Of a DNA stretch of 64,000 bases, positions 12,240 to 24,120 are shown one piece after another; position 1 is the stretch's first letter, and every line of letters starts with the position of its first letter. Made by a program: the position numbers and the translations under genes. The stretch covers positions 2,232,001-2,296,000 of the forward strand of contig CP085831.1 in NCBI GenBank assembly GCA_020809705.1, in the 5' to 3' direction. The notes below the pieces were generated by a model. That model saw nothing but the letters and a program-made list of their open reading frames with translations, was not told the origin of the DNA and did not search any database. Source of the DNA: Calonectria ilicicola. Taxonomy: Eukaryota; Ascomycota; Sordariomycetes; Hypocreales; Nectriaceae.

Positions 12240-13547
12240 ATGTTTCTCTATAATTTCTCAGCAAAGATGATTTCTTTTGTCATTTTCATGCTTCTTTCGA
12301 TCACCTCATTTACGGAGGCCGTGACAGATGTTGGGTCAGATACCATACCTGGCCAGTACATCATCACCTTCAAACCGGCTACCTTATCCAGCAATATGCA
12401 AAAACATTTGCAGTCGTTTGGTGGCGTCCGTGCAGGTTCCAAACAAGGGATCAATAAAGCCTGGTCCGGTATTTTCAATGGGTATTCTGGTGCCTTCAAC
12501 GCGTCCACCCTTCAACAGATTAATGGTTCATCCGACGTATGTAAACCGATTAGTTTCCGGTTCAAGCTTCCTCTGATTACTAACCTGCAATCTTAGGTGT
12601 TATCCGTTGAGCCACTCCGAATATTTAGGCCGGCAGGTGCTGTCATTGTCACCCAGAATCCTGCAACGTGGGGACTAGCTGCAATCTCACATAGAAAGAC
12701 CGGCGCTACTACCTACAGCTATGTGCCCAGTACTCGCCGCGATCTGTGGGCTTATGTGATTGACACTGGTGTCTACACTGACCATGTGGACTTTGGGGGC
12801 CGTGCCTTTGCTGGGTACAATGCTGTCCCTAACACTACAATGGCGGACAATATCGGCCATGGAACCCATTGCGCGGGCACCATCGGAAGCAAGACTTATG
12901 GAGTTATGAAAACGGCCAACATCATGGCTGTCAAAGTTTTTGACACCGGCGGCGTAAGTGTACAACACAAGTCTCGTGTGCAAGCGCTAACACTAAGATT
13001 GCAGTCCACAACCGACATCGTTCTGGATGGCCTTGTATGGGCTGTTTCCAACATTACTGCGACACCCGGTCGCCTGGGTAGTGCAGTTATTTCCATGTCG
13101 CTTGGCGGTGGAAAGTCTGATGCTTTTAATCTCGCCGTGACAACGGCTTCCGCAGCTGGAATCCCCGTTGTTGTCGCTGCAGGCAATGCCAACGCAGATG
13201 CAAGCTTGTACTCGCCGAGCTCAGCCCCAGGCGCGATTACAGTTGGAGCCGTGGATCAAAGCAACAACCGGGCAACCTTTTCCAACTACGGGTCAGTTCT
13301 GGACATCTTTGCTCCAGGCGTTTACATTACGAGCCTTGGCACTGCAAGCAATAACGCCACGGCCATCATGTCCGGCACCAGCATGGCCTGCCCTCACGTT
13401 GCCGGACTTACATTATATTTCATGGCCACCATTAATTCCGCTGCCTCCAATGTTCTTAATGTCTTAAACCGAGTTGCCATCCAGAATGCCGTTGTCAGTC
13501 CGGGGACAAATAGTCCAAACTTGCTAGCGTATAATGGCGCTGCTTGA
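12240..13547 (+). CDS. Secreted subtilisin-like serine protease (S8, proteinase K type)
   Basis: Three exons (12240-12536, 12597-12953, 13005-13547) give about 398 residues; a shorter start at 12267 would place the signal peptide (MISFVIFMLLSITSFTEA) at the very N-terminus. An I9-type propeptide (GQYIITFKPATL) precedes the catalytic domain. The triad is complete: Asp in YVIDTGV, His in GHGTHCAGTIG, Ser in MSGTSMACPHVAG, with the oxyanion Asn in VVAAGNANA. Such enzymes are secreted endopeptidases of saprotrophic and pathogenic fungi. The second intron is 51 nt, divisible by three and free of stops, so a retained transcript would still encode a full-length protein with a 17-residue insertion after FDTGG. 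I consider it an intron because it begins GTAAGT, ends GCAG and the family has a short loop there. Confidence 0.9.
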
Positions 13548-13679
13548 ATCACAAGCATGCACGCGAAACGAAAACATTAGCTATCCTTTACAGTAAAATA
13601 AAAGTTTGATAAGTTTATATTCGTACTCTGGATTTCCCATGTCCTTTCACTGTCTATCTTCTCTTAAGGGAAATAAGTG

Positions 13680-14573
13680 CTACAAGTCTAGATCTTGTCC
13701 CACCATTTTCAACATATTGGCCTCATTCACACAAGGATCTAGAATTTTCTCCACCTTTTCAGCCCAATCATCAGCCCAATCAAAGTAGGTAAAGGAGTGA
13801 GCATACTCCCAATAGCTAGGATACCATCCTGCAAATTCCCAGTCCAAAATAGCAACCACTTTAAATCGCCTCACGCCGCCCTATGAACACCCAACTGACT
13901 CTTCTCGTATCAGAATATTCTTGTGCTGGAAATCTGAGTGACTAAACACACTTTGGTGTCCACTCAGGACATTGTGTATGTTGCGGTTGAAAAATTCATT
14001 CATCCAGCCGCGTTTCCCCCATGATTCCCAATTTTTCTTTGACTTCAAAACGAGAGCATTGGAAAACTCCATTTCCTTTTGAAAGGGGCCTGTGATCTTT
14101 GGGTCTTTTTCTGCGGAGAAAAAGAAGAGATGAGGAAGCGGGCCTCCAACCACACTGCCAAAAATGGTTGGCGATGGAATAGTTCGCAGCTTGTTAAACA
14201 TGTGTCGTAACTGTGATATGATTGACAGCTTCTCTTTTTCCACTAGTTTTGGCCATGCATCACTCAGTTGCTGCCCAGGTATGAACTCAGTCACAATGTA
14301 GAGGACATCCTTCTCCCGGTACATGGCATAAAGGCGTGGTGATGCAACTTCTGGGCACTTTTCTAACAAAAGCAAGGCGTGCCCTTCGTTCTCGAAAACA
14401 ACCGGTCCATACTTGACAACAAACCTGCCGTTGACGAGAACAGTACGGCGGGCCTCAAGACCATAAATACTAGGAAACTCCGACGTTGCTTGCTCAATTT
14501 CAGCTGTCGTTGGCAATGGCGCAGGCAAATCATCCTGGCAACGAAACCAGGGCAGTGCGACTTTTGAACCCAT
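13680..14573 (-). pseudogene. APH-family phosphotransferase with one in-frame TAG
   Basis: Minus-strand frame of 298 codons from ATG 14573. It shows the aminoglycoside-phosphotransferase/choline-kinase fold: VVKYGPVV with the ATP-binding Lys, YIVTEFIPGQQL (hinge), FSHSDFQHKNILI (catalytic loop, HSDxxxxN), and AILDWEFAGWYPSYWEYA (metal-binding Asp plus the family's WE.AG.YP..WE signature). The frame is continuous but a TAG at 13881-13883 separates the catalytic loop from the ILDWE motif. Without readthrough the product would lose the metal-binding Asp and be inactive. No intron of plausible size removes the stop. Fungal APH-like kinases act on unknown small molecules, and there is no evidence of drug resistance. 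An AATGTGGGG element lies 136 bp upstream. Confidence 0.8.
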
Positions 14574-15211
14574 TTTCTTTTTCTTTATATGTCGATTTTT
14601 GTGGTGTGTTGGCGAAGAAGGTTAGATGAAGCTATGAGGGGAAAAGGAGTGTTTTTCGTGGACGACCTAGGTGGCACAATATAGCGGCTTCGGAGTCTTG
14701 CCGGGCCGAATGTGGGGCGAGAGAGCAACTGTAGTGAACGTACTGATGCAACGTCATCTTAGAAGTCAAATGACCGAATTTACTCGCGGAACAATGTGAT
14801 AGTTGGTGCCATGATATTCTGTGATATCACAAATTCTGTTGGTCGGATGCGTGACTTTTTAGCGCCGTGCCGTGTCCTCGTTTTGGATGGCAATGGCCTT
14901 CGTTGCCCAGGCTGCCTGCCATGCTACGAGAGCCAACATGTGAATGCTGAAACCTTGGAACCAACACTATATCATTTTTGCACACCAACTCACGTTTTTT
15001 TAACCGCTGGAGACCAACCGGGGCCATTCTAGTGAGAATAGCATAGAGAAGTGGAGGTTTCGGGAAAGATAAATATCGCCTTGGGCTCAGTTGATACACT
15101 GCGAAACATCATCCTCATTTTACATTGCCTACTTATCTATTCCACCAATTCAAACCACCTTACAATCTATTTCATCTGTTCAACAAATACAGATCCACCG
15201 TATTTGCCAAT
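14574..15211. promoter_or_regulatory. Divergent intergenic region with AATGTGGGG element at 14709-14717
   Basis: This region separates the divergently transcribed kinase-like gene (start 14573, minus) and the gene at 15212 (plus). It has no coding frame of note. The 9-mer AATGTGGGG at 14709-14717 matches the recurring element in the P450 and oxidase promoters. Confidence 0.45.
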
Positions 15212-15697
15212 ATGTCGAACTCCCAGTATTACAAGGTCTATAAGCTCAAGTTCAACCTTACTATGCAAGATCCTCACATGGAAGGAATTCGATACCATAC
15301 CATCCTTTTTGTCGAAACAAACGGCGAAGGTCCTGGCACTGGAATCAAGCACCATGTTACTGGGGATCTTGTCCAGGGAATGTACTACGAGGACCCAAAA
15401 CCCTATCATAACCCCACCAAATCTAGTAGCCTTCATTCTCAAGAGTTTATTGGTTACACCAAAGCATCGACTCACCCAGACGCTTGGAAGAAGCTCTTGA
15501 AGGCTCAAGACGCCCCTCCAAAGTAGAAGGCCTTCAATGTGAAGACCATGAAAACCGAACCCGTCAAGTCCTGGCAACCCCTCACGTTTTATGCTCCTGG
15601 TGAGACTCACAAGCCATTGATCAAGTGCACTGAGTGGACCGAGCAGCAGGCAATTCCGGCTCTGACTAAGAATGGCCTTCTTCAAACTAAGATTTAA
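15212..15697 (+). pseudogene. Conserved small fungal hypothetical protein with one in-frame TAG
   Basis: A single frame of 162 codons begins with ATG at 15212. A TAG at 15524-15526 follows the segment QDAPPK, but the same frame stays open for 57 further codons with protein-like content (KAFNVKTMKTEPVKSW, LTFYAPGE, IKCTEWTEQQAIPAL) up to a TAA at 15695-15697. The uninterrupted frame, the composition and my recollection of small fungal proteins with a C-terminal KCTEWT-type motif all indicate that the stop is a point lesion and not the natural end. Function unknown; no signal peptide or membrane segment. The start context is good and no intron is needed. Confidence 0.65.
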
Positions 15698-18115
15698 TGC
15701 CCAGTGCATTATGTGCATTATCTTACAGTGTCAAGGTGTGAGCATCGATTCAATATACGACAGTAATTTGGTTAGAGAGACTTTTGGAATAGCCATTTCC
15801 TGCTTGCTTCCTCAATGGAGAAGTTCGCATGTGATAATTTCCGATCGCGGTCACCTAGGCCTGCAATTTCAAAATTTGGAAATCATTTTTCTTGGGGTCA
15901 TGGATAGTCATTGTCGGAAATAGTGTTGGTTATTCTAGCATAGTGTTGAATCAAAGAATTTGGCCGAATTATTTATTAAAGAGCTCATGAGTCAGTTGAA
16001 AGGGTTTCGTTTCTGCTACACGCAGAGTGAAATTTCGCACTGTAGAAATTATATTGAAATATGCCTAAATCATACTCTTGTTATACAAAAGCTTCACTCG
16101 TTATTAGTTCCCGTGCAGCAGAACGTAATAGGAGAGTTTCCACGACAGCGTAGGGAACTGGGTGGCAATTTGATTTACTGAATCGAGGATAGAGTTGACA
16201 TCGAGCTAGAAATATAGAGAAGTTGAAGATTATTTAGGTACGTTGTATTTAGGTAAATTTATTATTTGTAGTGTTCAAGGGTTATAGTTATATATACCAT
16301 TGTACAAAAATAATTGCCCTGACTTATGTTATAACGTCCACACCACAGGAGTGGCTAAGTTAGTCCCCTGCGAGCACAAAAACAGTACCATATCAAGGCA
16401 TCAGCAAACCATATGAGACTACTCTGCTCAATACCTATGGATGTCGGATAGGGATTATGCGTGTCTCCGGCGATGATCTGCCTACCCCGCAGCTCAACCA
16501 ATCTCTTCGAGAACACCAAAACTGCACTTATTTCCCCGCCGTGCATAAGCATAACCCCAACAAAAGCGAAAATATACGGAGTGACATCAAGCACTGACTG
16601 AACAAGTCCTATCTCGCACACAGAGACAATCGCGTCTTGGCAATTCCGGTGCTAGCCATGCCGCTTACTAACTCAAATGCTGCCACAATTGTGTGGGCGA
16701 AGCACTTTGCAACCAGTCAAAACTACCTCACCACCTCAGCTGTAATGGTTGTGCTAGACCGTTATATGGCTGGGGCCAAAGATTGGTCAATAATCGCTAT
16801 TGCGGCAATTACTGCAGCACTGAGCAGTGCCTGAGAGCCCCTGTACGAGTGATCAGTTCGAACAGAGCCGGATACGTTGGATCAGGCCGTAACAGCGACG
16901 ACGCTCATTCATAATACCATGTTTCATGCAAACACCGCCAATCGAGACACATATTTGGCATGCGTCCGTATCTTCCAACTCTCTCTGCATGCCTGATAAC
17001 CCTGCTTCTATCATGACAAAGGAAGACATACATGCTACAATTAAATATCTAAATTGATAAACTAACTCCACCACACCTGGCGAGAAGATGAAATTTATGC
17101 CTATAAACAAGTCGGATGTCCACTTCCTTTAGCAAGACCAAATCAACCATTATTGACTGAATATTCGGACTCAATTATATCGCGCTTGGCTCACGCATCT
17201 GGCTTTCTCATATCAATACAACATTACCCAGTTTAACTAGCATTCTACTCAAATTCAATGCCATATTCCTCTAATAAACTCTACTGATTAGATAAATGTA
17301 CGCAAAAGAGGGAGGTGAAAGGTCGCATTAAGATCCAGCGCATATGAGCAGGTTCTATCTGTTTTGACTACCACCGAAAGTTCTCGGTGTGAGTCTCAAG
17401 CTTAAGATTCTATGTTTATTTTTATCTCCGCCGCATATAATACCCCTTGAATCCTTGATATGAGTCCAGGGCATCATCCGTTTGACTGCGGCCCTGCGGT
17501 CTATCGATCACGTCACTGTGAGCAAATAGAGAATAGTCGCTATATGCTCCAATTCGTTACAGATCACATACGTGATTGATAGACTGGAGACTCAAGGCAG
17601 TGAAGGTGATAAAGAAGATGTGCAACTAACTGATCTGTGTGTACGTGTGATATATTCACACATTTTGTGAGACCTGCTATCCGCTGCCTCAAGATCACTG
17701 CAATCATTTACTACATCTACTGCACCATAGGACTCGTTGAGCAATGGGTTTATATCGTCATGATAATCAAAAAGAAATGTATTCATTGAAGTATCATTTT
17801 GTGGTGGCTCATATCCTGTGAGTCATTGAGGATAGCTACGACGGCGGACTCAAAGTCGTGACGGCGGAGCTGACAGTTGCTTGGCACTAAAATAGTTTTG
17901 TGCAATACAATTATGATGGGATAGCCCGGAATTTTAATGTCTGATTCGTTTTAATTACTCGTAATTGTACCATTCCACTCCCCAATGATATCGCCCAGTA
18001 TGGTCTCCGACCGTCGGAATGGCTATATTTAAACATTATCACAACAAAATGTGGGAAACCAAAAATACACAAAGACTAGATCGAAAGTTTATATTCAACT
18101 ATTTTAATGTAGATT
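15698..18115. other. Gene-poor stretch with unassigned frames
   Basis: Frames around 16355-17110 encode hydrophobic segments on both strands (for example minus 16355-16621, with VTPYIFAFVGVMLMHGG), which could be remnants of a membrane protein, but no start, intron set or family is recognisable. From 17111 the sequence is AT-rich with nothing identifiable. Confidence 0.35.
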
Positions 18116-19993
18116 CTAAACTCTTTGAGATGCCCTGCATACCATGTTCTCTTGCTTGACTAACCATACATTATCATGGGTGATTTTCTCTGGCTCCGAG
18201 AAACTGAAATCAAATCCATTAACCAACACTGGGACCAGCTTGTTTATCTCCAAGAGACTAATGTTCTTCCCAATACATGTTCGAGATCCTGACCCGAACT
18301 GAATCAAAGAACTGTCATTATTTGATCATCAAAAACAGTTCGTGGCTCAGTACTCACCGGCATCCAATATGACTCCATCATCGAAAGTTTGTCTTTGTCC
18401 CGGTCCAACCATCTTTCTGGCCGAAATGCTTCTGGATCAGGGCCGAATATCTTCGAATTCATATGGGCAACCCATGAGTTAATTCCGACTACCGTCTTGA
18501 ATCACAAGTTAATTTTGAACGACACCCCACTCTTGAAAAAGACTTACACCAGCAGGGAAATAAATGCCAGAAATAGTGGTACCGCCTTCAGGTACTACTC
18601 GTGCCAACGGTAACCCAGTGGCTGGGTGTAGTCTTAGTGCTTCTTTGATACAAGCCTGGAAATATGACATCGTCTGGGTTTCTTTAAATGGAATTCTCTG
18701 AGGTCCTCCCAAAGCCGCCAGTTTGTCGTCTATTTCTCTGCGGAGCTGCAAATTATTAGCTTTAATTTTTGTCGCCTTCCTTTATCGTCCAACTCTTACC
18801 TTTTGAAGGACTTCCGGGTGACTGAAGATATTGAAAAGTATACTACAGAGAGAAATAGCCGTTGTATCCGATCCTGCTCCAATGTTCGTATTACATGTCG
18901 TTTCGATCGCAGAGAACGGAAATTTATCTGGATTCTTCTCATTAATCTCCAATGTCTTGGAAAGAAAGTCCAGTCCTGTTTTTGAGCCGCCCGTTCTCGA
19001 CCTCTCTTCTCGGCCCTTTTTAATCTGCTCGAGGGTGAATTGGGCCACGTAAGAAATTCCAGTAGCAGGCAGCTTAGACATTAGCCAGGTGAGGGGAGCA
19101 TGGAGCTCATTCGCCACACCAATAACCGCGCAGTACCTAAGATAGCTATGAAGGTTGGCAAAGAGATTGTCATTGTCGACGCCACGGTCTGTAAAGCCAA
19201 ATCTCTTTCCAAGCTTCAATAAAGATTAGCTGGAGTCCAGTTTCCCACGGTAATATAATATAATCATGCGACCAACCGTAATTTGACCAACTACATCAAT
19301 AGCATAAGATTGCATCCAGAATTGCAAGTCAAACACGCCATTTGCATGAGCAAGCTCTTTGATACGAGTCAATAGAATGTCAATGCATTCATCAACGGTG
19401 TCCTCCATGCTTCGAAGCGAGGTAGTCGAGTATAGGTTTGCCACTAATCTGCGGTTGGAGGAATGGCGAACGGGATCTAAATCGGTAAAGAGATCACGAA
19501 AAGTGGCAGCTGGCGGTGCGGACGCGTTATACCATGATGACTAAATTTGAATTCAACATTACGATGTTTGCGCTCCTGTTTCTGAATCCGGCCATGTCTC
19601 ACCTTCACAAAGCCTTTACCAAGTCCATAAATTATTTTCACCGCAGCAGGATCATCTATGCTGAATTGATTTGGTGCGATGCGAACCACGGGTCCTTCGC
19701 CACAATTCCATTAGTGACTCTGGGAGATAAAATTTTCTATCATCTCGTCTCCTACCATGTTTCCGGTGTAGCTCAATGTTCGTTTTGTGAAAGTTCCCTT
19801 TCGCAACGTGATTGAGATACCAGATTCGAGAAAACCGAGCAGCAAATGGCCCGGGGATATTTCGCAAACGTGAGAAACCAGCTCGACCAAGAGAGCGTAG
19901 TATTATCGCTAAACAAAGGCCAAGACTCAGCCAGCCGAAAAGCTCTCTTGAAGAGGAGATGAAAGTGGAATTTTTAAAAGTGAACATCTCCAT
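18116..19993 (-). CDS. Cytochrome P450, pisatin-demethylase-like
   Basis: At least seven exons on the minus strand join without lesion. An N-terminal anchor (FGWLSLGLCLAIILRS) is followed by a proline hinge NIPGPFAARFSRIWYL. The I-helix oxygen-binding motif is GAGSDTT, the ExxR motif lies in KEALRLHP, the PERF-type motif is FRPERW, and the haem loop is FGSGSRTCIGKNIS with the axial Cys. The sequence VRIAPNQFSIDDPAAVKIIYG and the haem region resemble the pisatin demethylase group, O-demethylases of phenolic phytoalexins bound to the ER. I start at ATG 19993; 19987 or 20050 are alternatives. Its promoter is the richest in CCCCACRTT elements, and its neighbours are a regulator and phenol-active flavoenzymes, which fits a role in aromatic ether breakdown. 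The substrate is inferred, not shown. Confidence 0.9.
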
Positions 19994-21238
19994 GATCGCA
20001 TTACGTGAGTAAAGTTTACGATTGTTAAACCATGAGAATAAAAATACCATCCAGTCCCAGACTCGGTATTAAAGTACAACCGCAGTTTAATGTGGGGATT
20101 CTTATGACTGGTCAAGCGCAGCACACACTAAACAAGAGGAAACAGAATCTCCAGAAAACCTGGGGTAGTGGGGAAATTGAAGTTCTCGTTGCGGGGTCAT
20201 TAATTCAACTTCATGATTGTACAGTTAGGATGCCAGAGTGATGGTCAAACCTAAACACCATGTATTTGATTGCAATGCATATGATCAGTATTAATTCCAT
20301 TGCGAATGTTTTTGCGACAGTTGAAAGAGGTCTCTTGCCAACTGTGAAATTAACAACAAATGAATTTGGTTGGACAACACATGGCTATGCCATTTGCGCA
20401 TTTTTCGTTAGTCACTGAGACAAATTTTTCTAGAAAAATATGAAGAATAAATAATAATCAAAGGCATAATATACATATATCTCAAGTAGGCCATATTGTG
20501 CAGCTTCTTTATCTTCGTAGGTAAATAGAAAAAGTTCAGTAATTAGAGAGTGAAACTACCCTGCATCAATATATAATCTATAATTGAACCTCAAAACGAC
20601 CTAATATGTGCAAAATTCGCGAGATAGAGGGGCACTTGTGATATCAATTTATTTAAAAGTTTACAAAGTTCAAAGTCGGATTCAAATCTTGTCAGGCTCC
20701 ATGAAAATCCATAATTTATCGTGAAATTGTCCAGGAGAAGTGGGAGAGCTACCCCACATTGGCGAAGCTACTCCACGTTGTGTTGGGAAATTAATGCCCC
20801 ACGTTCACACATTATAACCCCGCATTGGCAAATTGTATCGAGGTCAGGGGTGAGGAGGAGGGAACGGACCATGTAATGTCGACCTTGGGCTCATTCTGGT
20901 CATCCCCATGACAAGTGCTATCTTGGGATTAGACAGCTTGGGATCCTATTTTATTTATTTGTCTGAAATAAACCAAGATCTAAGCAGGCTTAGCTAGGGA
21001 CAAGTAAACAAATTAAGTTCAGTTTAGCAATTGCAAGGGTCTGAGTTACTGCTCATAAGGTCGTGTTCGTAATACTGCCTTATGCTTCCTCTAATTTATC
21101 GTTAGAGCAACTATGTGTGGGAAGGATGTAGCCTCTCCCATCAGTCATCATTTATAATTTACAAATCTTTTTTGACCAGCATTCAATCAACCCCACAAGA
21201 TTAAATACCCGTATTACATACCCTTTTAGATGCACACT
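19994..21238. promoter_or_regulatory. P450 promoter region with a cluster of CCCCACRTT elements
   Basis: This non-coding region upstream of the P450 holds AATGTGGGG (20089-20097), CCCCACATT (20752-20760), CTCCACGTT (20771-20779), CCCCACGTT (20797-20805) and CCCCGCATT (20818-20826). The four distal copies sit within 75 bp, about 760-835 bp before the P450 start. The 3' end of the regulator gene lies at 21239, so the region serves the P450 only. Confidence 0.55.
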
Positions 21239-24120
21239 TTAACCACGGCTTGCTTCATTTACCCGCTGATACGCGGTGGCGAGCCTCTCCAAGATCGATC
21301 CCATTCGAGGCGTGACTCCCCAGACCCAAACCTATAGTTCCATAGAATTAACATGCAGTTCTAATTGACCTAGACAGACTTTTATACTTACATCTCCGAA
21401 GAAGAAGCTCCACATACTTGCAAGGGAACCGGCTAACGATGTTCCCTCATCAGGATCGAAATCAGCCTCTTTTAGAACGTCTCCCATTGATGAGAGGAGG
21501 GTTTTCTCAGCCAAAGAAGGTTCAATGCCATTCAGAGCATCCATTTCTACTGAGTGTACCCACTTTGTGACAAACAGAGCTATCTTGACAGTCAGCGAGA
21601 CCGAGCAACAAAGTGATGAATATCCAAAGATGCCTACCACAATCCCAGCCCGCCACAGCATGTTCTATTCCCCAGCTAAATGCTGCTGTTTTACGGACGA
21701 GCATGTGTCCAACCTTCATCGGTATTCTAAATGCATCGAAAGATCTTTCCACTGCATTGAGCAGGTATGCACTTCTAGTTAATTTAGAGCTGACAAACAT
21801 GGAAATAGAAAGCTCAATGGCTCCAATGTCATGAGCAATTAGACTCAGTCTATTGAATCCGATAGCGGCGTTGAAGAGTCTGACATGTGCAATTCTTAGG
21901 ATTGCTTGGCAGTTGAAAGTGAGCGAGGTATGTGAATTGTGGTGCAGGTCTTCTTGGTTAATATTGAGATTATGTTTGAGCAAGTCCTGACACCTCTCTA
22001 ATGACTGCAAGGCAGAATTTATGAGTTGGGGCCCGTTCAAAGGTTGTTCTGGCTCAGCGCTTGAATAATCCCTTAGAAAGATGTGAGCGAATTGGAAGAG
22101 GTGCCACATGTGCACTACCACACCATGCATAATGATCAATGCAGAAAATGTGGATAAGTGGTAAGGCTCGAACTGGAACTCATTTTTGGAGTCCGATACG
22201 ATGTCCGCCAACGCATCTTTCATCGTTCGTGAGACGACCTTGCGCGATTTGGATCGAGCCTCTCGCCATTCGTTTACCGTTGTGGCATTCCAAATACTTT
22301 CGTCATGAAACATTTCCAATTCTAGATCTTGCGTCGCATTGAATCCGGGATTCATATCGTAAATAACCATGCTCAAAGTGCTGGCGACGAACATGCCACC
22401 AAGTAGCCTCTTCCAGGATTCTCGTTGTATCCACTTGGCCCAAGTGATAGTGGCAAGGTCGGTTTCCTCCTCTATAAGTGATAGCCGAATCTTTCCGTAA
22501 ACCTAAGACCATGTGAGCTTCAAATATCTGACTATTCGAAGTCGGAAAAATATTACCAGAGCAAAAAGGCCGTAGTCGCTCCAAGCATATGACACCAACT
22601 CATTGTCTCCACTGAGGAAAGCAAAATATGTTAATAGCACCTTTGTTTGCATCAGCCAGAGCGGGCGCTCATCCATCGAGGCCGTAAATAATTTTGATGA
22701 TGATGAATCCTAATTTCAGGTTAGTTATATACCAGTGAGAATTCGTCAATTCATGTACCAATTTCAGTGCTTGGATGGTGATGTCGTATAACCGTCTCGC
22801 GTGACGATGCTGGAGGCGATAGAGTGCGCCAATACTGCACATAGCTAAAACTAAAGGACTGGGAGTGGTGTTTAGGCATAAAGTTGGAAGGTGAATTATT
22901 GGGAGGTGGACATGGAAGCATTCTATGTAGCTGCCTAGGAACCCTTGGCAAGCCTTTGCTGGGGGAATCTCGTTAGTTGGACACTGGCTCAGGAGACGTT
23001 CAGCCAAGTCTCTCCAGATAAAATCGTGAGTTTCTTGGTTGAGATCGAAGGTTGGTGTTTTGGGACGTTTATCTTCTGATAGCCGAGGTAAAAGTCTTTG
23101 GACTCGGTCTGGGGTGGGCACACTAGAGCAGTCAGACGCTAGACCATCGATACCACCGATTTGAGGATTAGTGCTGATCGTGTCTGTAGGCATATCCTGA
23201 TATATGGTGGTGGGGTTTTGTAGCCCTAGGAAGTCGGAAATGTCAAGAGAGAAAAAGTCTGGTGGCATTTCGAATATAGACTCGGGAAATGTAGGCATGT
23301 CGAAACCCGGCATGTTGGATGGGGATGTCTCTTTAGTGGTGGGTGCCGCTCCGTTCATGGGTAGGTTGGAAAATCCATCCTGTGGATTCTGCTCAAAGTT
23401 CATAGGTTGGTCTTCGGGATCGCTCCGGTACTGTTGAGGCAAGATATTTTCGGACGCGCTATTTGGTTGTTGGTCAGACCCTGGAGTTTCAAGGTCAGGT
23501 TGGAATGTGGAGGCAAGCGATACTCGTCGTGAAGACACCGCATGTTCGGAAGCAAGGGAAATTGGAGTAGTCATCGTTTCTTGAACGTACTGGCGCGACT
23601 CCTCCATTTCTACTTCCAAGTCCATGTTCGCAACAGCCACTCCATTTCCAGGCGTGGTATTTGTGGCATTGGCGTTCATTTTAATTGCAGGGACAGCTTG
23701 AACGAGCGCTGGCGCATCGCGTACGGATTGTTGGGAATTGGATTCTTCTGGGTCATCGTCATTGTCTGCCTCACTGGTGGGTGAGCCTGATGACACTTGA
23801 ATCTTGGAGGAGGTGCATTCCGGCTTTGGGGGATGACGATCTGCATGCAAGGTTCGTTCGTGCCTGGTGACAAGATCTCTGTGATATTTGTTATTGTCTG
23901 TCTCCAAAGTAAGATAGACCCGGTAGCGAATGCGGTATTCTTACTTTCTTGCATATGACTTCCGACAATACCGACAGGAAAAGGGTTTTTCTCGAGTGTG
24001 ACTTCTCTCATGGCGAATACAGTGCTCGCTGCGTTTGAAGGCTTTGTCGCAGTGATCGCATTTGTACTGTCTTGCAGGTCGGCGGGGGCGGCTCACAGAC
24101 TCGGTGTCGATGGGCGACAT
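21239..24120 (-). CDS. Transcription factor with two C2H2 zinc fingers and a fungal TF domain
   Basis: Six exons (24120-23945, 23878-22759, 22709-22557, 22502-21638, 21579-21392, 21331-21239) give 864 residues. Finger 1 is YKCDHCDKAFKRSEHCIRHERSH, where I note Cys-x2-Cys and His-x4-His spacing with a TREKPF linker. Finger 2 begins FSCRYCRKSYAR and is completed in exon 2 by DLVTRHERTLH. An acidic Ser/Pro/Asn-rich middle (residues about 60-350) precedes the fungal-specific TF domain (MHR), recognised by RLYDITIQAL, SMDERPLWLMQTKVLLTYFAF and KWIQRESWKRL. Such proteins are nuclear and usually pathway-specific. Location directly beside the P450 and within the aromatic gene set suggests it controls the cluster. 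Its own upstream region has two GCGGGG boxes. Fingers of this type often bind G-rich boxes, which would match the element found in the neighbouring promoters. Confidence 0.9.

Noticed and set aside
12665..12673. AACGTGGGG in the protease
   Set aside because: It lies in coding sequence (the A-T-W-G segment) and is explained by codons, so it is not counted as a regulatory element.
16355..17110. Possible membrane protein gene
   Set aside because: Hydrophobic stretches occur on both strands without a consistent frame, start or splice sites. No family recognised.
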